This document shows positions 17,301 through 27,889 of a DNA stretch of 46,585 nucleotides, piece after piece. Within the stretch, counting starts at the first letter, position 1, and each line of letters starts with the position of its first letter. The notes under the pieces are model-generated. The model did not search any database, was not told where the DNA came from, and worked only from the letters and a program-made list of their open reading frames with translations. Source of the stretch: Methylobacterium trifolii (GTDB lineage: Bacteria > Pseudomonadota > Alphaproteobacteria > Rhizobiales > Beijerinckiaceae); NCBI RefSeq assembly GCF_022179685.1, contig NZ_BPRB01000114.1:1-46585 (forward strand), read 5' to 3'. The translations under genes were made by a program, and so were the position numbers.

Positions 17301-18829
17301 CGCATGACCGCAGCGCGACCGAATTCGTCGACCTCGCCCGCGGGTGGCGGCACGATGTGCCCGTGCGGCCCGATCGCGCCGCCGCGCGAGGTCACGAACA
17401 CGCGCGTGTCGCGGGCGATCTCGGTCTTGCCGTTGACGAACAGGTCCACGTCGTTGGCCGGCAGGGTCGTATCGAGGGGCGTGGCCAGCACCTGACCCGG
17501 CTTGGTCGGCTTGACCAGGGCCGGCGTGACGATGACCACGAGTTCTGTCTCGCGCTCCTGGAAGGCCGGGCTGCGGAACAGCGCGCCGAGCACGGGGATC
17601 GATCCGAGCCAGGGCAGCTGCTCGATCGTCCGGGTCGACTGGGTCTGGAGCAGTCCGGCGATGGCGAAGCTCTGGCCGTCGCTCAACTCGACGTTGGTGC
17701 GGGCCCGGCGCTTGGTCAGACCCGGCACCGAGACGCCGGCCCCGACCGCGACCGAGAGCGTCGGGTCGATGTCGCTGACCTCGGGTTCGAGCTGTAGGTG
17801 GATCTTGCCGTTCCTGAGCACGGTCGGCGTGAAGGCGAGCTTCACCCCGAACTCCTTGTAGGAGACCGTGATCTGCGGCGAGCCGTTGAAGGTCTGGTTG
17901 GCGATCGGGATCGGGATCTCGCCGCCGGCCAGGAACTCGGCCCGGTCCCCGGATTGCGCGATCAGGTTCGGCTCGGCAAGCCGGCGCAGCAGCCCCTTGG
18001 TCTCCAGCGCGTTGATGAACACGTCGAGCTGCCCCGACGATCCGCCGAAGGATTGCACGACGCTGGCGAACGGGACGCCGCCGGTCGCCGCCTTGACCGC
18101 GCTGCCCACCACGCCGGAGAGCAGGCCCGACGAGGCGGCCGAACTGGAAATCTGTGCGTCCGCCCCGAAATTGCCGACCGCGGCCAGGGTCCGAGGCCCC
18201 CCGAACTCGTAGCGGATGCCGAACTCGCGGCCCGCGTTGCGGTTCACCTCCACGAAGCGCACCTTCAGCATCACCTGCTGCGGCGAGCGCACCCGGGTCA
18301 GGTTGACGGTGCCGGGGGGCGCGACCTGCATCGCCCGGTCGACGGTCGGCGCGTCGGCGGCGACCCCGGTCAGCACCACCTTCTCCCCCTGGCTCTCCAC
18401 GGCCAGGCCGGATTCACCGGTGCTGCGCCGGACCTGGCTCTCGATGTTGCGCACGTCGGGGCGCACCTCGATGTCGATCAGGCCGGCGAGCCGCTTCTCG
18501 GAATCGATCAGCGAGACGTTCGTCGTGCCCACCTTCTTGCCGAGCAGGTAGATGGTCCGATCGCTGATCGGCACCACGTCGGCGATCTCGGAGGAGCCGA
18601 CGAGCAGGTCCGCGAAGGCCTCGGAGACCTTGATGGTCTGGGATTTGTTCACGGTCAGCTTGAGCCGGAGCAGCACGGCGTTGCCGCCGGTGCGCGGCAG
18701 GGTGCGGACCTGGGCCAGAGCCGGTGCCGCCAGGGTGAGCAGGGCCAGCGCCACGGCCAGGCAGCGACCGAGCGCGCGCCGTGGGCGACCACCGTCGGGA
18801 TAGGTCGGCTCGTTGGGCACGCAGGACAC
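17297..18829 (-). CDS. cpaC: CpaC/RcpA outer-membrane secretin of the Flp pilus
   Basis: A 510-residue protein. A signal peptide ends near LAAPALAQ (about residue 40). Next is the N-terminal secretin domain (KLTVNKSQTIKVSEAFADLL; the VVPISDRTIYLLGKKVGTTNV motif), a BON-like segment, and the C-terminal secretin core with VPVLGALFRSPAFQERETELVVIVTP near residues 415-440. It forms the outer-membrane channel for the pilus. GTG 18829 is the only upstream start. It is the first gene of the cluster, and its promoter lies in 18830-19069, shared divergently with the glycosyltransferase gene. Confidence 0.94.
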   Translation of the reverse strand: MSCVPNEPTYPDGGRPRRALGRCLAVALALLTLAAPALAQVRTLPRTGGNAVLLRLKLTVNKSQTIKVSEAFADLLVGSSEIADVVPISDRTIYLLGKKVGTTNVSLIDSEKRLAGLIDIEVRPDVRNIESQVRRSTGESGLAVESQGEKVVLTGVAADAPTVDRAMQVAPPGTVNLTRVRSPQQVMLKVRFVEVNRNAGREFGIRYEFGGPRTLAAVGNFGADAQISSSAASSGLLSGVVGSAVKAATGGVPFASVVQSFGGSSGQLDVFINALETKGLLRRLAEPNLIAQSGDRAEFLAGGEIPIPIANQTFNGSPQITVSYKEFGVKLAFTPTVLRNGKIHLQLEPEVSDIDPTLSVAVGAGVSVPGLTKRRARTNVELSDGQSFAIAGLLQTQSTRTIEQLPWLGSIPVLGALFRSPAFQERETELVVIVTPALVKPTKPGQVLATPLDTTLPANDVDLFVNGKTEIARDTRVFVTSRGGAIGPHGHIVPPPAGEVDEFGRAAVMR

Positions 18830-19069
18830 TCCGACTCCGTTAACGAAATCTTAACCGTCGCCGGGGCGCCCGGATAGAAGACAGGCGGTGCCATCCGGCT
18901 ATTGTCCGACGGTGCGGTTATCGAGCCACTGTCGCCTCGGGCCGCCGCAATTCGGTCTCAAAGGTGAGATCGTCGCGCCGGAGACCAGCCGCCTGTCCTA
19001 ATGCGGCCCCGAGGCGGTCCGACTGGAGTTCCATCTCGCCCGAGACTGCGGAACAGAGTACAGGCCCCC

Positions 19070-22000
19070 ATGCTCTTCTGGAAAAAGCGTCCGCGGTCGA
19101 CCCGCCCCGACCCGCAGGTCGTCGAAGCGGTGCGGGCCTCGGGACTGTTCGACGCGGCGTGGTACCTTCACGCCTATCCGGAGGTTGCCGCCTTCCAGGC
19201 CGGGCCGCTCCTGCACTTCTGCGAGTACGGCCTCGACGAGCACCGGGAGCCGGGCCCGAACTTCTCGACGCAGCGGTATCTCGGGCACCGGCCGGAGGCG
19301 CGGCACGGCGCCAAGCCGCCGTTCCTGCTGGCCATCGGCGAGGGCGTCGCCGCGACACGGCCGCTCTGGCTCTCGCAGGATACCGAGACGCTGCGATGGC
19401 TGCTGGAGCGCAGCGGGCTGTTCGACCCGGACTGGTACAACGCGCGCAACCACGACGTGCGCCGCTCGAAGACCGTCCCGATCGATCACTTCCTGAAGGA
19501 CGGTGCGGCCGAGCGGCGCGATCCGGGGCCGGGCTTCGACACGGCCGCCTACGTCCTGCGTCATCCCGACTGGGCAGCCGAGGCCGGGAGCGCGATCGAG
19601 CATTACCTGCGCATCGGCCAGTTCGCCGGCGAGCAGGCGATTCCCAGGGCCGATGCCGAGGCGGGACGAAGCATCAGCTACCAGGATTGGATCGCGGCCT
19701 TCGACGACCTGACCGAAGCGGATCTCGACCGCATCCGCGCGGACGGCGCGGCGGCGGCGCTGCCGCCCGTGTTCGGGCTCTGCCTGCCGGACGGCGATGG
19801 CCGGGCTACGGGAACGCCCGATCAGGTCGGGGTGAGATGGCAGAACGGCCGCCCCGGTGATGCGGACGAGACTCGGGCCGACCTCGCACGGCTGCCCGAA
19901 GGCGCGATCGCACTGATCTACGGGGGGCAGGTCCGGCTCCGCCCGCACGCCGCCTACGTGCTGGCCTCGACCCTGTGCGCCCGAGGGGGCGAGCGGGCCC
20001 TGCAAGCGGTCTATGCCGACCACGACCTCGTGGATGCGGCCGGGACGCGGCTGCGTCCCGTCTTGAAGCCGGACATGTCGCCTGCCTTCATGGAGCGCCT
20101 GCCGTATGCGGGTCCGCTCGCGGCCTTCCGGATCGGCCCGGGCGTCCGGGAGGCGATCGCCGCCGCCCTGGGCTCGGTCGGGCATGCGGACGGTGGCCCG
20201 CGCACCGATGCGGCCGGATCGATCGCCCGGGCGCTGCTCGCACTCGACCGGGATCGCGTCTCGCGCGCGCCTTGGGTGCTCTACGGCCTGCCCGGGACGG
20301 GCGCCCCGGCGGTCTACGACGGTTTCGAGCCCGTGCCCGATGCTCCCCCGCCTCCCGAGGCGCCCGACATGTCCGACGAAGGTCTGGCACGGGTGCGGAT
20401 CGTCATCCCGACGCGGGACCGGGCGGGCATCCTCAAGGCCGGCATCGACAGCATCCTGGCGCAGACCGACTATCCGAAGGCGCTCTTCGGGATCACCATC
20501 GTCGACAACGATTCCGTCGAAGACGAGACGCTCGCCTATTTCGCGACGCTGCAGGATTCCGACAGCGTCGCGGTGGTGCGCTCCCCCGGAGCCTTCAACT
20601 TCGCCAAGATCTGCAACGACGGCGCCGCATCCACGGACGCCGAGGTGCTCGTCTTCCTCAACAACGACATGACCGTCAACCGGCCCGACTGGCTGCGCCG
20701 GTTCATGCACCACCTGCGTCTCCCGGACGTCGGCATCGTCGGCGCACAACTGCTCTATCCGGACGAGGCCGTGCAGCACGGCGGGACCGTGCTCGGGGTC
20801 CAGTTCGTGGGCGCCCACCGGCTGCACGGGGCGGACGTCGACGAGGCCGCCCGCATCGACGTGACCCGCGAGATGGTATCCGTCACCGGAGCCTGCCTCG
20901 CCGTGCGGCGGGCGCTGTTCGAACGCCTGGGCGGCTTCGACCCCGCCCTGCGGGTGGCCTTCAACGACGTGAAGCTGTGCATCGACGTGCACCGGGCGGG
21001 CTACCGGAACGTCTACGTCGCCGAGCCGCTGTTCTACCATCACGAGTCGATCTCGCGCGGACACGACGATTCCCGGCTCAAGCGCCAGCGCAACGCGCGG
21101 GAGGCGATCTACGTGCGGGAGCGGTACACGGCGATCCTGCACGACGACCCGAGCTACAATCCCAACCTGTCCCTGCAGCGGGTCGGCGAACTCGCCCGCC
21201 CGCCGCGCCGGGTGCGGCCGTGGCGGCGGGCCGAAGCCGGCCCGGACGGCGGCTGGCGGATACTGCTCCTGAGCGTGACCCACGATTTCGGCTCGGGCGT
21301 CGCCATGGTGGTGGCGCAGCAGGCCGCGTTCCTGCGGCAGCGCGGGTTCAAGGTGTTCGTCGGCGGTCCCGCCGGCCCTGGCGACATAACCTATCGCGGC
21401 TGCACCCGCGTGCCGCTCCGGCAGCCCGACGAGCTTGCGGCCTATGCGGTGAGCGAGGCGATGGACTGCGTCGTCGCCCACACCCCGCCCTATTTTTCCC
21501 TGGCGCGCTACCTCGGGCAGCGCCCGCTCCTCTACGTCTACGATCACGGCGAGCCGTTCCCGCACCTGTTCGACAGCCGCGAGGAACGGGAGGACGTGGA
21601 TTGGGAGAAGCGGATGTGCGTGGCGGGCGTGAAGCGCGTCTTCACGATCTCGCAGGCGATCTTCGATCAGCAATACCGGGCCGACGCGCTCGTGGTGCGC
21701 AACGGGAATTCGCATCTCGCGACCTGGGACGGGCAACGTCGGGACCGGCGCGCGGCCTTGCGCGAGACACTCGGGTTCGCGGGCCGGTTCGTCGTCCTGA
21801 ACGTCTGCCGGTTCGGCTACGAGGAGCGCTTCTACAAGGGGATCGACGTCTACATCGATCTCTTCCAGCAGGTCCTGTTCGCCGACCGGGACCTCGTCTC
21901 GCGGGTGGTGTTCGTCCTTGCCGGCCGCGGCAAGGAGGCGGACGTCGCCTATGTCGAGGCCGGCGGTCTGCGCGTGTTCGCGAACGTCTCCGATGCGGAG

Positions 22001-22312
22001 ATGACCGACCTGTACGTCGCCGGCGACCTCTATATGAACTTCTCCCGCTGGGAGGGCTACAACCTCGGCATCGGGCAGGCGCGCGCCATGGGCCTGCCGG
22101 TGATCGCCTCCGACATCCCGGCCCACCGCGAGTTCGGCATCCCCGTGTCGAACAGCGTGGCCGAACTCGTCCGGCTGGTCGAAGACGCCTTCCGGACCTG
22201 GGACGCGGGCGGGCGCGCGGCGATCATCGAGCCCTGGGACGTCCCGCTCGCACGGTTCGCGCAGACGCTGGAGGACGACCTCGCCGAGGATCGGGGGCAA
22301 GCCTGGACCTGA
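19070..22312 (+). CDS. Two-domain GT2-GT4 glycosyltransferase with N-terminal WYL-type repeats
   Basis: A 1080-residue protein. Residues about 20-190 hold two or three repeats of the form GLFDxxWYxxxxPEV...PxxHFxxxGxxExRxPGPxF, common in exopolysaccharide glycosyltransferases. A GT2 domain follows (about 440-690): VRIVIPTRDRAGILKAGIDS, TIVDNDS, VFLNNDMTV (DXD-like), and FNDVKLCIDVHRAGYRNVYV. A C-terminal GT4 domain (about 730-1060) includes FVVLNVCRFGYEERFYKG and EGYNLGIGQARAMGLPVIASD. It is cytoplasmic and predicted to build polysaccharide or O-antigen chains. ATG 19070 is preferred over the 19001 frame start because the extra 23 residues are not domain-like. The antisense strand is open over most of its length but that is a GC artefact. 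Confidence 0.9.
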   Translation: MLFWKKRPRSTRPDPQVVEAVRASGLFDAAWYLHAYPEVAAFQAGPLLHFCEYGLDEHREPGPNFSTQRYLGHRPEARHGAKPPFLLAIGEGVAATRPLWLSQDTETLRWLLERSGLFDPDWYNARNHDVRRSKTVPIDHFLKDGAAERRDPGPGFDTAAYVLRHPDWAAEAGSAIEHYLRIGQFAGEQAIPRADAEAGRSISYQDWIAAFDDLTEADLDRIRADGAAAALPPVFGLCLPDGDGRATGTPDQVGVRWQNGRPGDADETRADLARLPEGAIALIYGGQVRLRPHAAYVLASTLCARGGERALQAVYADHDLVDAAGTRLRPVLKPDMSPAFMERLPYAGPLAAFRIGPGVREAIAAALGSVGHADGGPRTDAAGSIARALLALDRDRVSRAPWVLYGLPGTGAPAVYDGFEPVPDAPPPPEAPDMSDEGLARVRIVIPTRDRAGILKAGIDSILAQTDYPKALFGITIVDNDSVEDETLAYFATLQDSDSVAVVRSPGAFNFAKICNDGAASTDAEVLVFLNNDMTVNRPDWLRRFMHHLRLPDVGIVGAQLLYPDEAVQHGGTVLGVQFVGAHRLHGADVDEAARIDVTREMVSVTGACLAVRRALFERLGGFDPALRVAFNDVKLCIDVHRAGYRNVYVAEPLFYHHESISRGHDDSRLKRQRNAREAIYVRERYTAILHDDPSYNPNLSLQRVGELARPPRRVRPWRRAEAGPDGGWRILLLSVTHDFGSGVAMVVAQQAAFLRQRGFKVFVGGPAGPGDITYRGCTRVPLRQPDELAAYAVSEAMDCVVAHTPPYFSLARYLGQRPLLYVYDHGEPFPHLFDSREEREDVDWEKRMCVAGVKRVFTISQAIFDQQYRADALVVRNGNSHLATWDGQRRDRRAALRETLGFAGRFVVLNVCRFGYEERFYKGIDVYIDLFQQVLFADRDLVSRVVFVLAGRGKEADVAYVEAGGLRVFANVSDAEMTDLYVAGDLYMNFSRWEGYNLGIGQARAMGLPVIASDIPAHREFGIPVSNSVAELVRLVEDAFRTWDAGGRAAIIEPWDVPLARFAQTLEDDLAEDRGQAWT

Positions 22313-22349
22313 GCGGCTCGGATGCAGGGCGCCCGGCGACGACGGTGCT

Positions 22350-23549
22350 TCAGAACCGGTCGAGGTGCCGCTCCAGGGACGCGAGGTCGACGGAGAAGTT
22401 CCTGCGGTAGATCTGCGGCTCCGGGTCGTCGGTCGGGCCGAACAGGGCCGCGTAGCGGTGGCCGCAGGCTGCCGCGAGGTCCCAGTAGAACGGCTCCATC
22501 CAGCCGTCCGGCGCCAGGTACGTCAGCGGCGTGCCGACCGGGCAGAGCACGCTGCTGGTCATCGCGGCCCCCATGATGCCGACCACCTGGCGGGCCTGGG
22601 CGAAGGTGGCCCATTGCTCGCGCAGGTTCAGCGCATCGACGTTGACCGGCGCGTAGCCGCGACGGGCCAAGAGATCGCCGACCGCGTCGCCGTTGAGCAG
22701 CTTGCGCCAGAGCCCGCCGCTGCGGTTGACGAAGATCCTGTCGGAGTCGGCGAAGCTCGGCGCATCGAAGGCGGCGCGGCCGAACAGGTCGCGGATGAAG
22801 CTGAGCGCTTCCGGGTTCTTGCCGACCGGGTGGTAGCTCGCGGGCGTGACGTAGTGGAGGTTCTCCACAGTGTAGGCCGTGGCGCGGTCGAGCATCCGGA
22901 TCGCGAAATCGCGCCGCTCCCCCAGGGCCAGCGCGGCGCCTTCCTTGCGTGTCCGGTCGATCTCCGGGGAGAACCGCGCCATCAGGACGGCGATCTCGCG
23001 ACCGCCCGCGCGCAGGATGTCCGTCGCGGCGAAGGCGGGAAAGTCGTCGACGACCCAGTGCCCGTAGTTGAATGAGCCGGCCGAGCCGACGAACAGGGCG
23101 TTGGCGGCCCCGAGGTCGAGGCGCTCCCGGCTCTCGCAGGCGGCGAACCGCGACAGCGGGTCCGGGCCTTTCTCGGCGCGGTCGATCTGCCGGTAGCACT
23201 CGTAGACGAGCTTCACCCCGTCGTCGGTGAGGGCGAAGATCATGTTGTCCCAGATGACGGCCCGGGGAATCCGGACGAGGAGCGAGGGGGCGAGCCTCGT
23301 GAAGTGGCCGTCGATCTCACGGTAGAAGCGCTCGACCGCCGGGGCGAATGCGGGGTCCTGGCTGATCGTGATCTGGTGCGCGCCACGCGCCACCGCGGTT
23401 CCGGGAAAAATCTCGGCCCGGATTTCGATTCCGGCCGGATTTCGCTCTGAGGACTCGATTAACTGTTCAAGGCTAACGTCCGGATCGTAGTAGCCGCCTT
23501 GGCCGTAGAGTTCGGTCGGCGAACAAGAGAGAAAGTCGGAATGGTCCAT
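22350..23549 (-). CDS. GT61 (DUF563) family glycosyltransferase
   Basis: A 399-residue protein. The central region FVGSAGSFNYGHWVVDDFPAF (about residues 150-170), DRIFVNRSGGLWRKLLN and the C-terminal FAQARQVVGIMGAAMTSSVLCPVGTPLTYL match the DUF563/GT61 pattern (YxHWxxDxLP; ...GAxLtn...). The gene converges on the GT2-GT4 gene with a 37-bp gap, so both probably serve the same glycan. The acceptor is unknown. Confidence 0.82.
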   Translation of the reverse strand: MDHSDFLSCSPTELYGQGGYYDPDVSLEQLIESSERNPAGIEIRAEIFPGTAVARGAHQITISQDPAFAPAVERFYREIDGHFTRLAPSLLVRIPRAVIWDNMIFALTDDGVKLVYECYRQIDRAEKGPDPLSRFAACESRERLDLGAANALFVGSAGSFNYGHWVVDDFPAFAATDILRAGGREIAVLMARFSPEIDRTRKEGAALALGERRDFAIRMLDRATAYTVENLHYVTPASYHPVGKNPEALSFIRDLFGRAAFDAPSFADSDRIFVNRSGGLWRKLLNGDAVGDLLARRGYAPVNVDALNLREQWATFAQARQVVGIMGAAMTSSVLCPVGTPLTYLAPDGWMEPFYWDLAAACGHRYAALFGPTDDPEPQIYRRNFSVDLASLERHLDRF

Positions 23550-23868
23550 CTACGGACCTTCCAGAAGGCTCGACGGCTGGTCAAGCGTCCTGATAGGATA
23601 GCGAAGCAGCGACTTTCGCAAGGGCATAGCAACGGCTGTGAAGCCCCAAAGCCTAATGACGATGGCTCGAACGCCGCGAAAGGAAGGGGTGGGCAAGCAA
23701 GCCTGACGGTCGGCCCTGCACAACCCTAGGTCCTTCCGATCGGCGAGGCGACCGTCCGTGCAATCAGGCGCCCAAGCGTGAAGCTAAGGCTCACGATGGC
23801 GTGGTAGCTATATGGTTGCTAGGCGCTGCCAACGATGCGCCGCTAATATGCCAAGTGATTGATATGTA
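23550..23868. other. Intergenic stretch upstream of the GT61 gene
   Basis: About 320 bp between the GT61 start and tRNA-Lys. No frame looks coding. It should contain the GT61 promoter on the minus strand; no specific element stands out. Confidence 0.45.
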
Positions 23869-23944
<76 letters not shown>

Positions 23945-24097
23945 GCGTCCACCGGTGTCCCGGTGGAAGGCCGGCCCCGCAATAGGGGAGCGGGGCGGTG
24001 GGGTCAACACGAGGAAGCGGGCCTGAAAGGGTGCCGTCCCGGAGCCCGTCGAGGTCCCTTTGAGGCCCCTTCGTAGCCCCTTGCGCGGCGCCCTGCC

Positions 24098-24799
24098 TCA
24101 GCCCTGTCCGAAGGCCGAGATGCCGCCATGGGCGGCCGACCATTGCGCCGGCTCGTTCAGGAAGCTCTCGACCTCGGCGAGCACGCCCGCGTCGAAATGG
24201 CCGCTCTCCTTGGCCACCGCCAGCACGTCCCACCAGGTCGTGAGCGAGTGCAGGCGGATGCCGATCTCGTCCATCAGGTCGCGGCTCTTGGGGAAGATGT
24301 CGTAGTAGAACAGGACGAAGCAATGGTCGACCGTCGCGCCCGCATCGCGCAGGGCCTGGCAGAAGCCGACCTTGCTGCGGCCGTCCGTGGCGAGGTCCTC
24401 CACCAGGAGCGTCCGGGCGCCGGCCAGGACCTCGCCCTCGATCTGGGCGTTGCGCCCGAAACCCTTTGGCCTCTTGCGCACGTACTGCATCGGCAGCATC
24501 AGCCGGTCGGCGATCCAGGCGGCGAACGGGATGCCCGCGGTCTCGCCCCCGGCGATGCAGGTGATCGACTCGTAGCCGATGTCGCGCACGATGGTGGCGG
24601 TGGCGAAATCGATCAGTGTCGAGCGCAGCCGCGGATACGAGATGATCTTGCGGCAATCGATGTAGACGGGGCTGGCCCAACCCGAGGTGAAGGTGAAGGG
24701 CTCGTCCTGGTAGAAGTGAACGGCCTTGATCTCGAGCAGCATCTTGGCCGCCTCGCGGGCGATCACGCTCCTGTCGATCGGAAGGAAGGACGTGGTCAT
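24098..24799 (-). CDS. pyrE: Orotate phosphoribosyltransferase
   Basis: A 233-residue protein that joins orotate to PRPP to make OMP in pyrimidine biosynthesis. It shows [18 protein letters not shown] near residues 35-52, the flexible-loop region [17 protein letters not shown] (catalytic Lys) and the PRPP-binding loop [16 protein letters not shown] (about 130-145). The length is typical for alphaproteobacteria. ATG 24799 gives the standard [19 protein letters not shown] start; the frame stays open upstream through the next gene's antisense but that is not coding. Confidence 0.95.
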   Translation of the reverse strand: MTTSFLPIDRSVIAREAAKMLLEIKAVHFYQDEPFTFTSGWASPVYIDCRKIISYPRLRSTLIDFATATIVRDIGYESITCIAGGETAGIPFAAWIADRLMLPMQYVRKRPKGFGRNAQIEGEVLAGARTLLVEDLATDGRSKVGFCQALRDAGATVDHCFVLFYYDIFPKSRDLMDEIGIRLHSLTTWWDVLAVAKESGHFDAGVLAEVESFLNEPAQWSAAHGGISAFGQG

Positions 24800-24999
24800 G
24801 CGTTCGGCTCCCGGACGACGGGCGGACCTGCGGCCTGCCACGCGGATGGATCTGCGCTCGGATCTTCTGAGGCGATCCTCCTTCCAACTGCCGCCCCCGA
24901 GCGTCAACCCCCACCGGTCCCGGCGACGGAGCCCGAACGGAAACGGGGGCCGCCGCTGTCGCGCGACGACCCCCGTCCGGCTGGAGCGTATCAGGGCCT

Positions 25000-27543
25000 T
25001 CAGTACTTGCGGATGATCGGCTCGGCCATCGGCGCCGGGGCCTGGCCGAAGCTGTAGCGCAGGCCCGCGTAGATCGAGAGCGGCTGGGCTAGCGTCGTCG
25101 TGCGCGGGTCGTTGATGGTGAGGTTGCCCACGACGTTGCCCCGCTCGGCGAAGGTGCCGAAATTGGCGTACTTGTTGTTGGTCAGGTTGGTGATCAGGCC
25201 GAAGACCTGGAGGTTCGGCGTGACCTGGTAGCTCGTGTTGAGGCCGAGCACGAGGTAGGCGGGCAGCTTCGGGTTCAGGTTGGACTCGTCGCCGCGATAG
25301 TAGGCCGAGGAGAAGGCCTGGAGGTTCATGCCGAAGCGCCAGCCCGGCAGGACCAGGTAGTCGAAGCCGACCTTGAACTGGTGGTCGGGGATCAGCGGCA
25401 CCTTGTTGCCGCGGGTGACGTTGATCGCCCCGTCGACGGCCAGGGGATTGTTCGGCGAGGACAGCGTCCCGTTGAACTGGAAGGTCGCGTCGATGAGCGC
25501 GTAGTTGGCGTAGACCGAGAGGTCGCCGCGCGTGTACTCGCCCCCCACTTCGATGCCCTGGCGTTGCGTGGCCGGCACGTTGACGAAGTAGCCGCGGGCC
25601 GCATTGCCGGGGGTGGCGAGCTGGATGATGTCGTTGGCCAGATCCGTGCGGAAGGCGCCGACCTTGTAGGTCACGAGGCCGCCCTCGTAGAAGTTCGGGA
25701 TCTGGCCGCGGATGCCGACCTCGTAGGTCTGGCCGGTGACCTGCTTGAGGGGCGGGTCGGCGACCAGCGAGTTCGGCAGCAGGCAGGGCCGGTCCGGGTT
25801 GGCGCAGGCCAGTTCCAGCGGGGTCGGGGCGCGGTTCGATTCCGAGTAGCCGCCGTAGAGCGAGAGGCCCGGGGTGAAGCGGTAGGTCAGGCCCGCCACC
25901 GGGTTGATCTTGGTGAAGTAGTGCGTGCCCGTCACGTCCGGCGAGAACCCGGTCTGGTCCTGAGAGGTGACGCGGGCGAAGTTCAGCCGGCCGCCGGCGG
26001 TGAGCGACAGGGCGTCGGTCAGGTCGATCGTGTCGGTGGCGAAGACGCCCATGTACAGGTTCGAGCCGATCACCTGGCTCGGGGCGATGCCGAGCGCGGC
26101 GGCGGTGCGGAGCTGCGAGGTGCCGAGCCCCGGGATGGTGCCGTAATAGGGGTTGTTGGGATCGGTGGTGACGGACAGGTCGGGGTTGATCACGCCCAGC
26201 GTGCTCGACGACTTGAAGCTGTAGGTGGCCGCATCGATGCTGCCGCCGACGACGAAGCTGTTGTTGAACCCGAACACCTTGTCGCGGTTGGCGGCCTGGA
26301 GTGAGCCGCCGTAGCCGGTGGCCTCGGTCTTGGTCACGTCGATCGTGCCGTAGGGGACGTTCGCGGTGAACGGGATGCGCTGGTTGTTGCCGCCCAGGAT
26401 CGTGAACTGGTTGCGGAAGGCGAGGTCCGACTGCCCGGCCGCCCGCGTGAAGCCGTCGTCCTCGAAGCAGAGGAAGCCGCGGTTGCTCGACCGGGCGCTG
26501 CACTGCTCGAAGTTGCCGTCGTTGCCGTCGATGTAGGTGTTGCTGAAGCGGCGGAAGTAGGCGTTGCCGGCCAGATCCCAGGTCGGTGAGATGTCGACCC
26601 GGCCGGTCACCTGCATGGTGCCCATCTCGGTGGTCGTGGTCTGGGGGTAGGTGAAGATCGCCCGCGGGTCGACATGGGTGAAGTCGACGGGCGTCGCGGC
26701 GGCCGCGCCGAAGAAGGTGCGGGCGAAGTTGCCGATCAGGTGGAACTCGGAATTGGGGCTGCGGTAGCCGAGGTCGGCGTAGAGGCGGCCGATCGTCGAC
26801 GGGCTCTCGTAGCGCCAGCCGCGGTCGTTGAGGCCGTCGCCGTTGAAGTAGAAGCTCCACGGCCCGATCATCTTGCCGTATTCGAGGGAGCCGGCGATGC
26901 GCCCGTCCGAGCCGCCGAGCGCGGTGACCTCCGCCCCCTGCCAGGTGAAGCCGTTCTTCATCTGGATGTTGACCGCGCCGCCGAGCGCGTTGAGGCCGAA
27001 GACCGGGTTGCCGGTGACCACGTCGATGCGCTGGATCGCCGACGGGGGGATCAGGTCGAACTGGACGGTGTCGCCGAAGGCCTCGTTGATGCGCACGCCG
27101 TTCTGGTAGACGGCCAGGCCCTGCGGCACGCCCTGCACCGGGGAGGCGGTGAAGCCGCGGTAGTTCACGTCGGTGCGGTTGTTGTTGCCCTGGGAGTCCG
27201 AGAGGTTGAGCCCCGGCGTCTTGCGGGCGAGGGTGGCCACCGCGTTGAAGGTGCCGCGATCCGCCTCGAGGTCGGCCGCCGTGACCGTCTCGACGGTGCT
27301 CGGGATCTTGTAGAGGGGCTGGGCGCCGCCGCGCAGGCGCGGCTCGACCACGGCCGGCACCGCGCCGATGGGCGCCTGCACCAGGGGCACGCTGGAGCGG
27401 TAGTCGCCCGCCCCGCCCACGGGCGTCGTCGCGACGACGCTGATCTCGTCCAAGGTCACCGACCGGGTTCCCTGTGCCTGCGCCGCGAAGGGCAGCAGGG
27501 ACACGGACGCGATCAGGCAGCTCCGAAGCGGCCGCATGGACAT
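25000..27543 (-). CDS. lutH: TonB-dependent outer-membrane receptor, LutH-like
   Basis: An 847-residue protein. A signal peptide ([22 protein letters not shown]) is followed by a TonB-box-like stretch ([11 protein letters not shown]), a plug domain (about 75-220, with [27 protein letters not shown] and [17 protein letters not shown]) and a beta-barrel ending ...[15 protein letters not shown]...IIRKY. Position at the end of a lut-like cluster suggests uptake of a lanthanide-chelate; substrate is inference. ATG 27543 is chosen over the TTG at 27558 because GGAAGG lies about 10 bp before it. It is separated from lutG by a terminator, so it has its own promoter in 27544-27830. Confidence 0.88.
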   Translation of the reverse strand: MSMRPLRSCLIASVSLLPFAAQAQGTRSVTLDEISVVATTPVGGAGDYRSSVPLVQAPIGAVPAVVEPRLRGGAQPLYKIPSTVETVTAADLEADRGTFNAVATLARKTPGLNLSDSQGNNNRTDVNYRGFTASPVQGVPQGLAVYQNGVRINEAFGDTVQFDLIPPSAIQRIDVVTGNPVFGLNALGGAVNIQMKNGFTWQGAEVTALGGSDGRIAGSLEYGKMIGPWSFYFNGDGLNDRGWRYESPSTIGRLYADLGYRSPNSEFHLIGNFARTFFGAAAATPVDFTHVDPRAIFTYPQTTTTEMGTMQVTGRVDISPTWDLAGNAYFRRFSNTYIDGNDGNFEQCSARSSNRGFLCFEDDGFTRAAGQSDLAFRNQFTILGGNNQRIPFTANVPYGTIDVTKTEATGYGGSLQAANRDKVFGFNNSFVVGGSIDAATYSFKSSSTLGVINPDLSVTTDPNNPYYGTIPGLGTSQLRTAAALGIAPSQVIGSNLYMGVFATDTIDLTDALSLTAGGRLNFARVTSQDQTGFSPDVTGTHYFTKINPVAGLTYRFTPGLSLYGGYSESNRAPTPLELACANPDRPCLLPNSLVADPPLKQVTGQTYEVGIRGQIPNFYEGGLVTYKVGAFRTDLANDIIQLATPGNAARGYFVNVPATQRQGIEVGGEYTRGDLSVYANYALIDATFQFNGTLSSPNNPLAVDGAINVTRGNKVPLIPDHQFKVGFDYLVLPGWRFGMNLQAFSSAYYRGDESNLNPKLPAYLVLGLNTSYQVTPNLQVFGLITNLTNNKYANFGTFAERGNVVGNLTINDPRTTTLAQPLSIYAGLRYSFGQAPAPMAEPIIRKY

Positions 27544-27837
27544 TCCCCAACCTTCCAAGAATCGAAGACCCGCGCCCCTTTGACCGGGGCTTATGGCTCA
27601 CTCATGCCGCCACGGCCGCGCTTGGACAATCGGGGCCCGGCCTCACCGGCCGCGATTTCGGGGTCGATCACGTTTTCGCGCGCAGAATCGGAAACCGCGT
27701 GCTGTCGCTGCAACAGATTTTCCTTAGAGTTTCAAGGATTTAGGGATTTATCGGCAACTCCATCCGGGATCATTCGGCAATGCCGGAACGCGGCGGAATC
27801 GAAGCCCCGGCCCTGCGCCAGACAGGCCGCCCACAAC
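27544..27837 (-). promoter_or_regulatory. lutH upstream region
   Basis: About 290 bp between the lutG terminator and lutH start. It must contain the lutH promoter. Only the GGAAGG ribosome binding site is clear; I see no cobalamin or other riboswitch. Confidence 0.45.
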
Positions 27838-27872
27838 AAAAAAGCCCCGCGACGGGGTGCGTCGCGGGGCTT
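27838..27872 (-). terminator. Intrinsic terminator after lutG
   Basis: A 12-bp perfect stem (27842-27853 with 27861-27872), loop 7 nt, followed on the minus strand by TTTTTT (27843-27838). It ends the lutA-G transcript. Confidence 0.88.
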
Positions 27873-27889
27873 CGCGCGGGTCGCGTCGC

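Noticed and set aside
18998-22300. A nearly full-length antisense open frame opposite the GT2-GT4 gene
   Set aside because: The sense protein has clear conserved domains. The antisense translation shows only composition-driven sequence, expected because high-GC codons avoid stops on the opposite strand.
24799-27601. A frame of more than 1100 codons on the minus strand running from upstream of lutH into pyrE
   Set aside because: Only the pyrE portion has real protein content. The rest is the off-frame of lutH with Arg/Pro/Gly-rich sequence, a common artefact at high GC.
27544-27837. Cobalamin riboswitch before the TonB receptor
   Set aside because: No B12-box-like sequence or matching stem arrangement could be seen.
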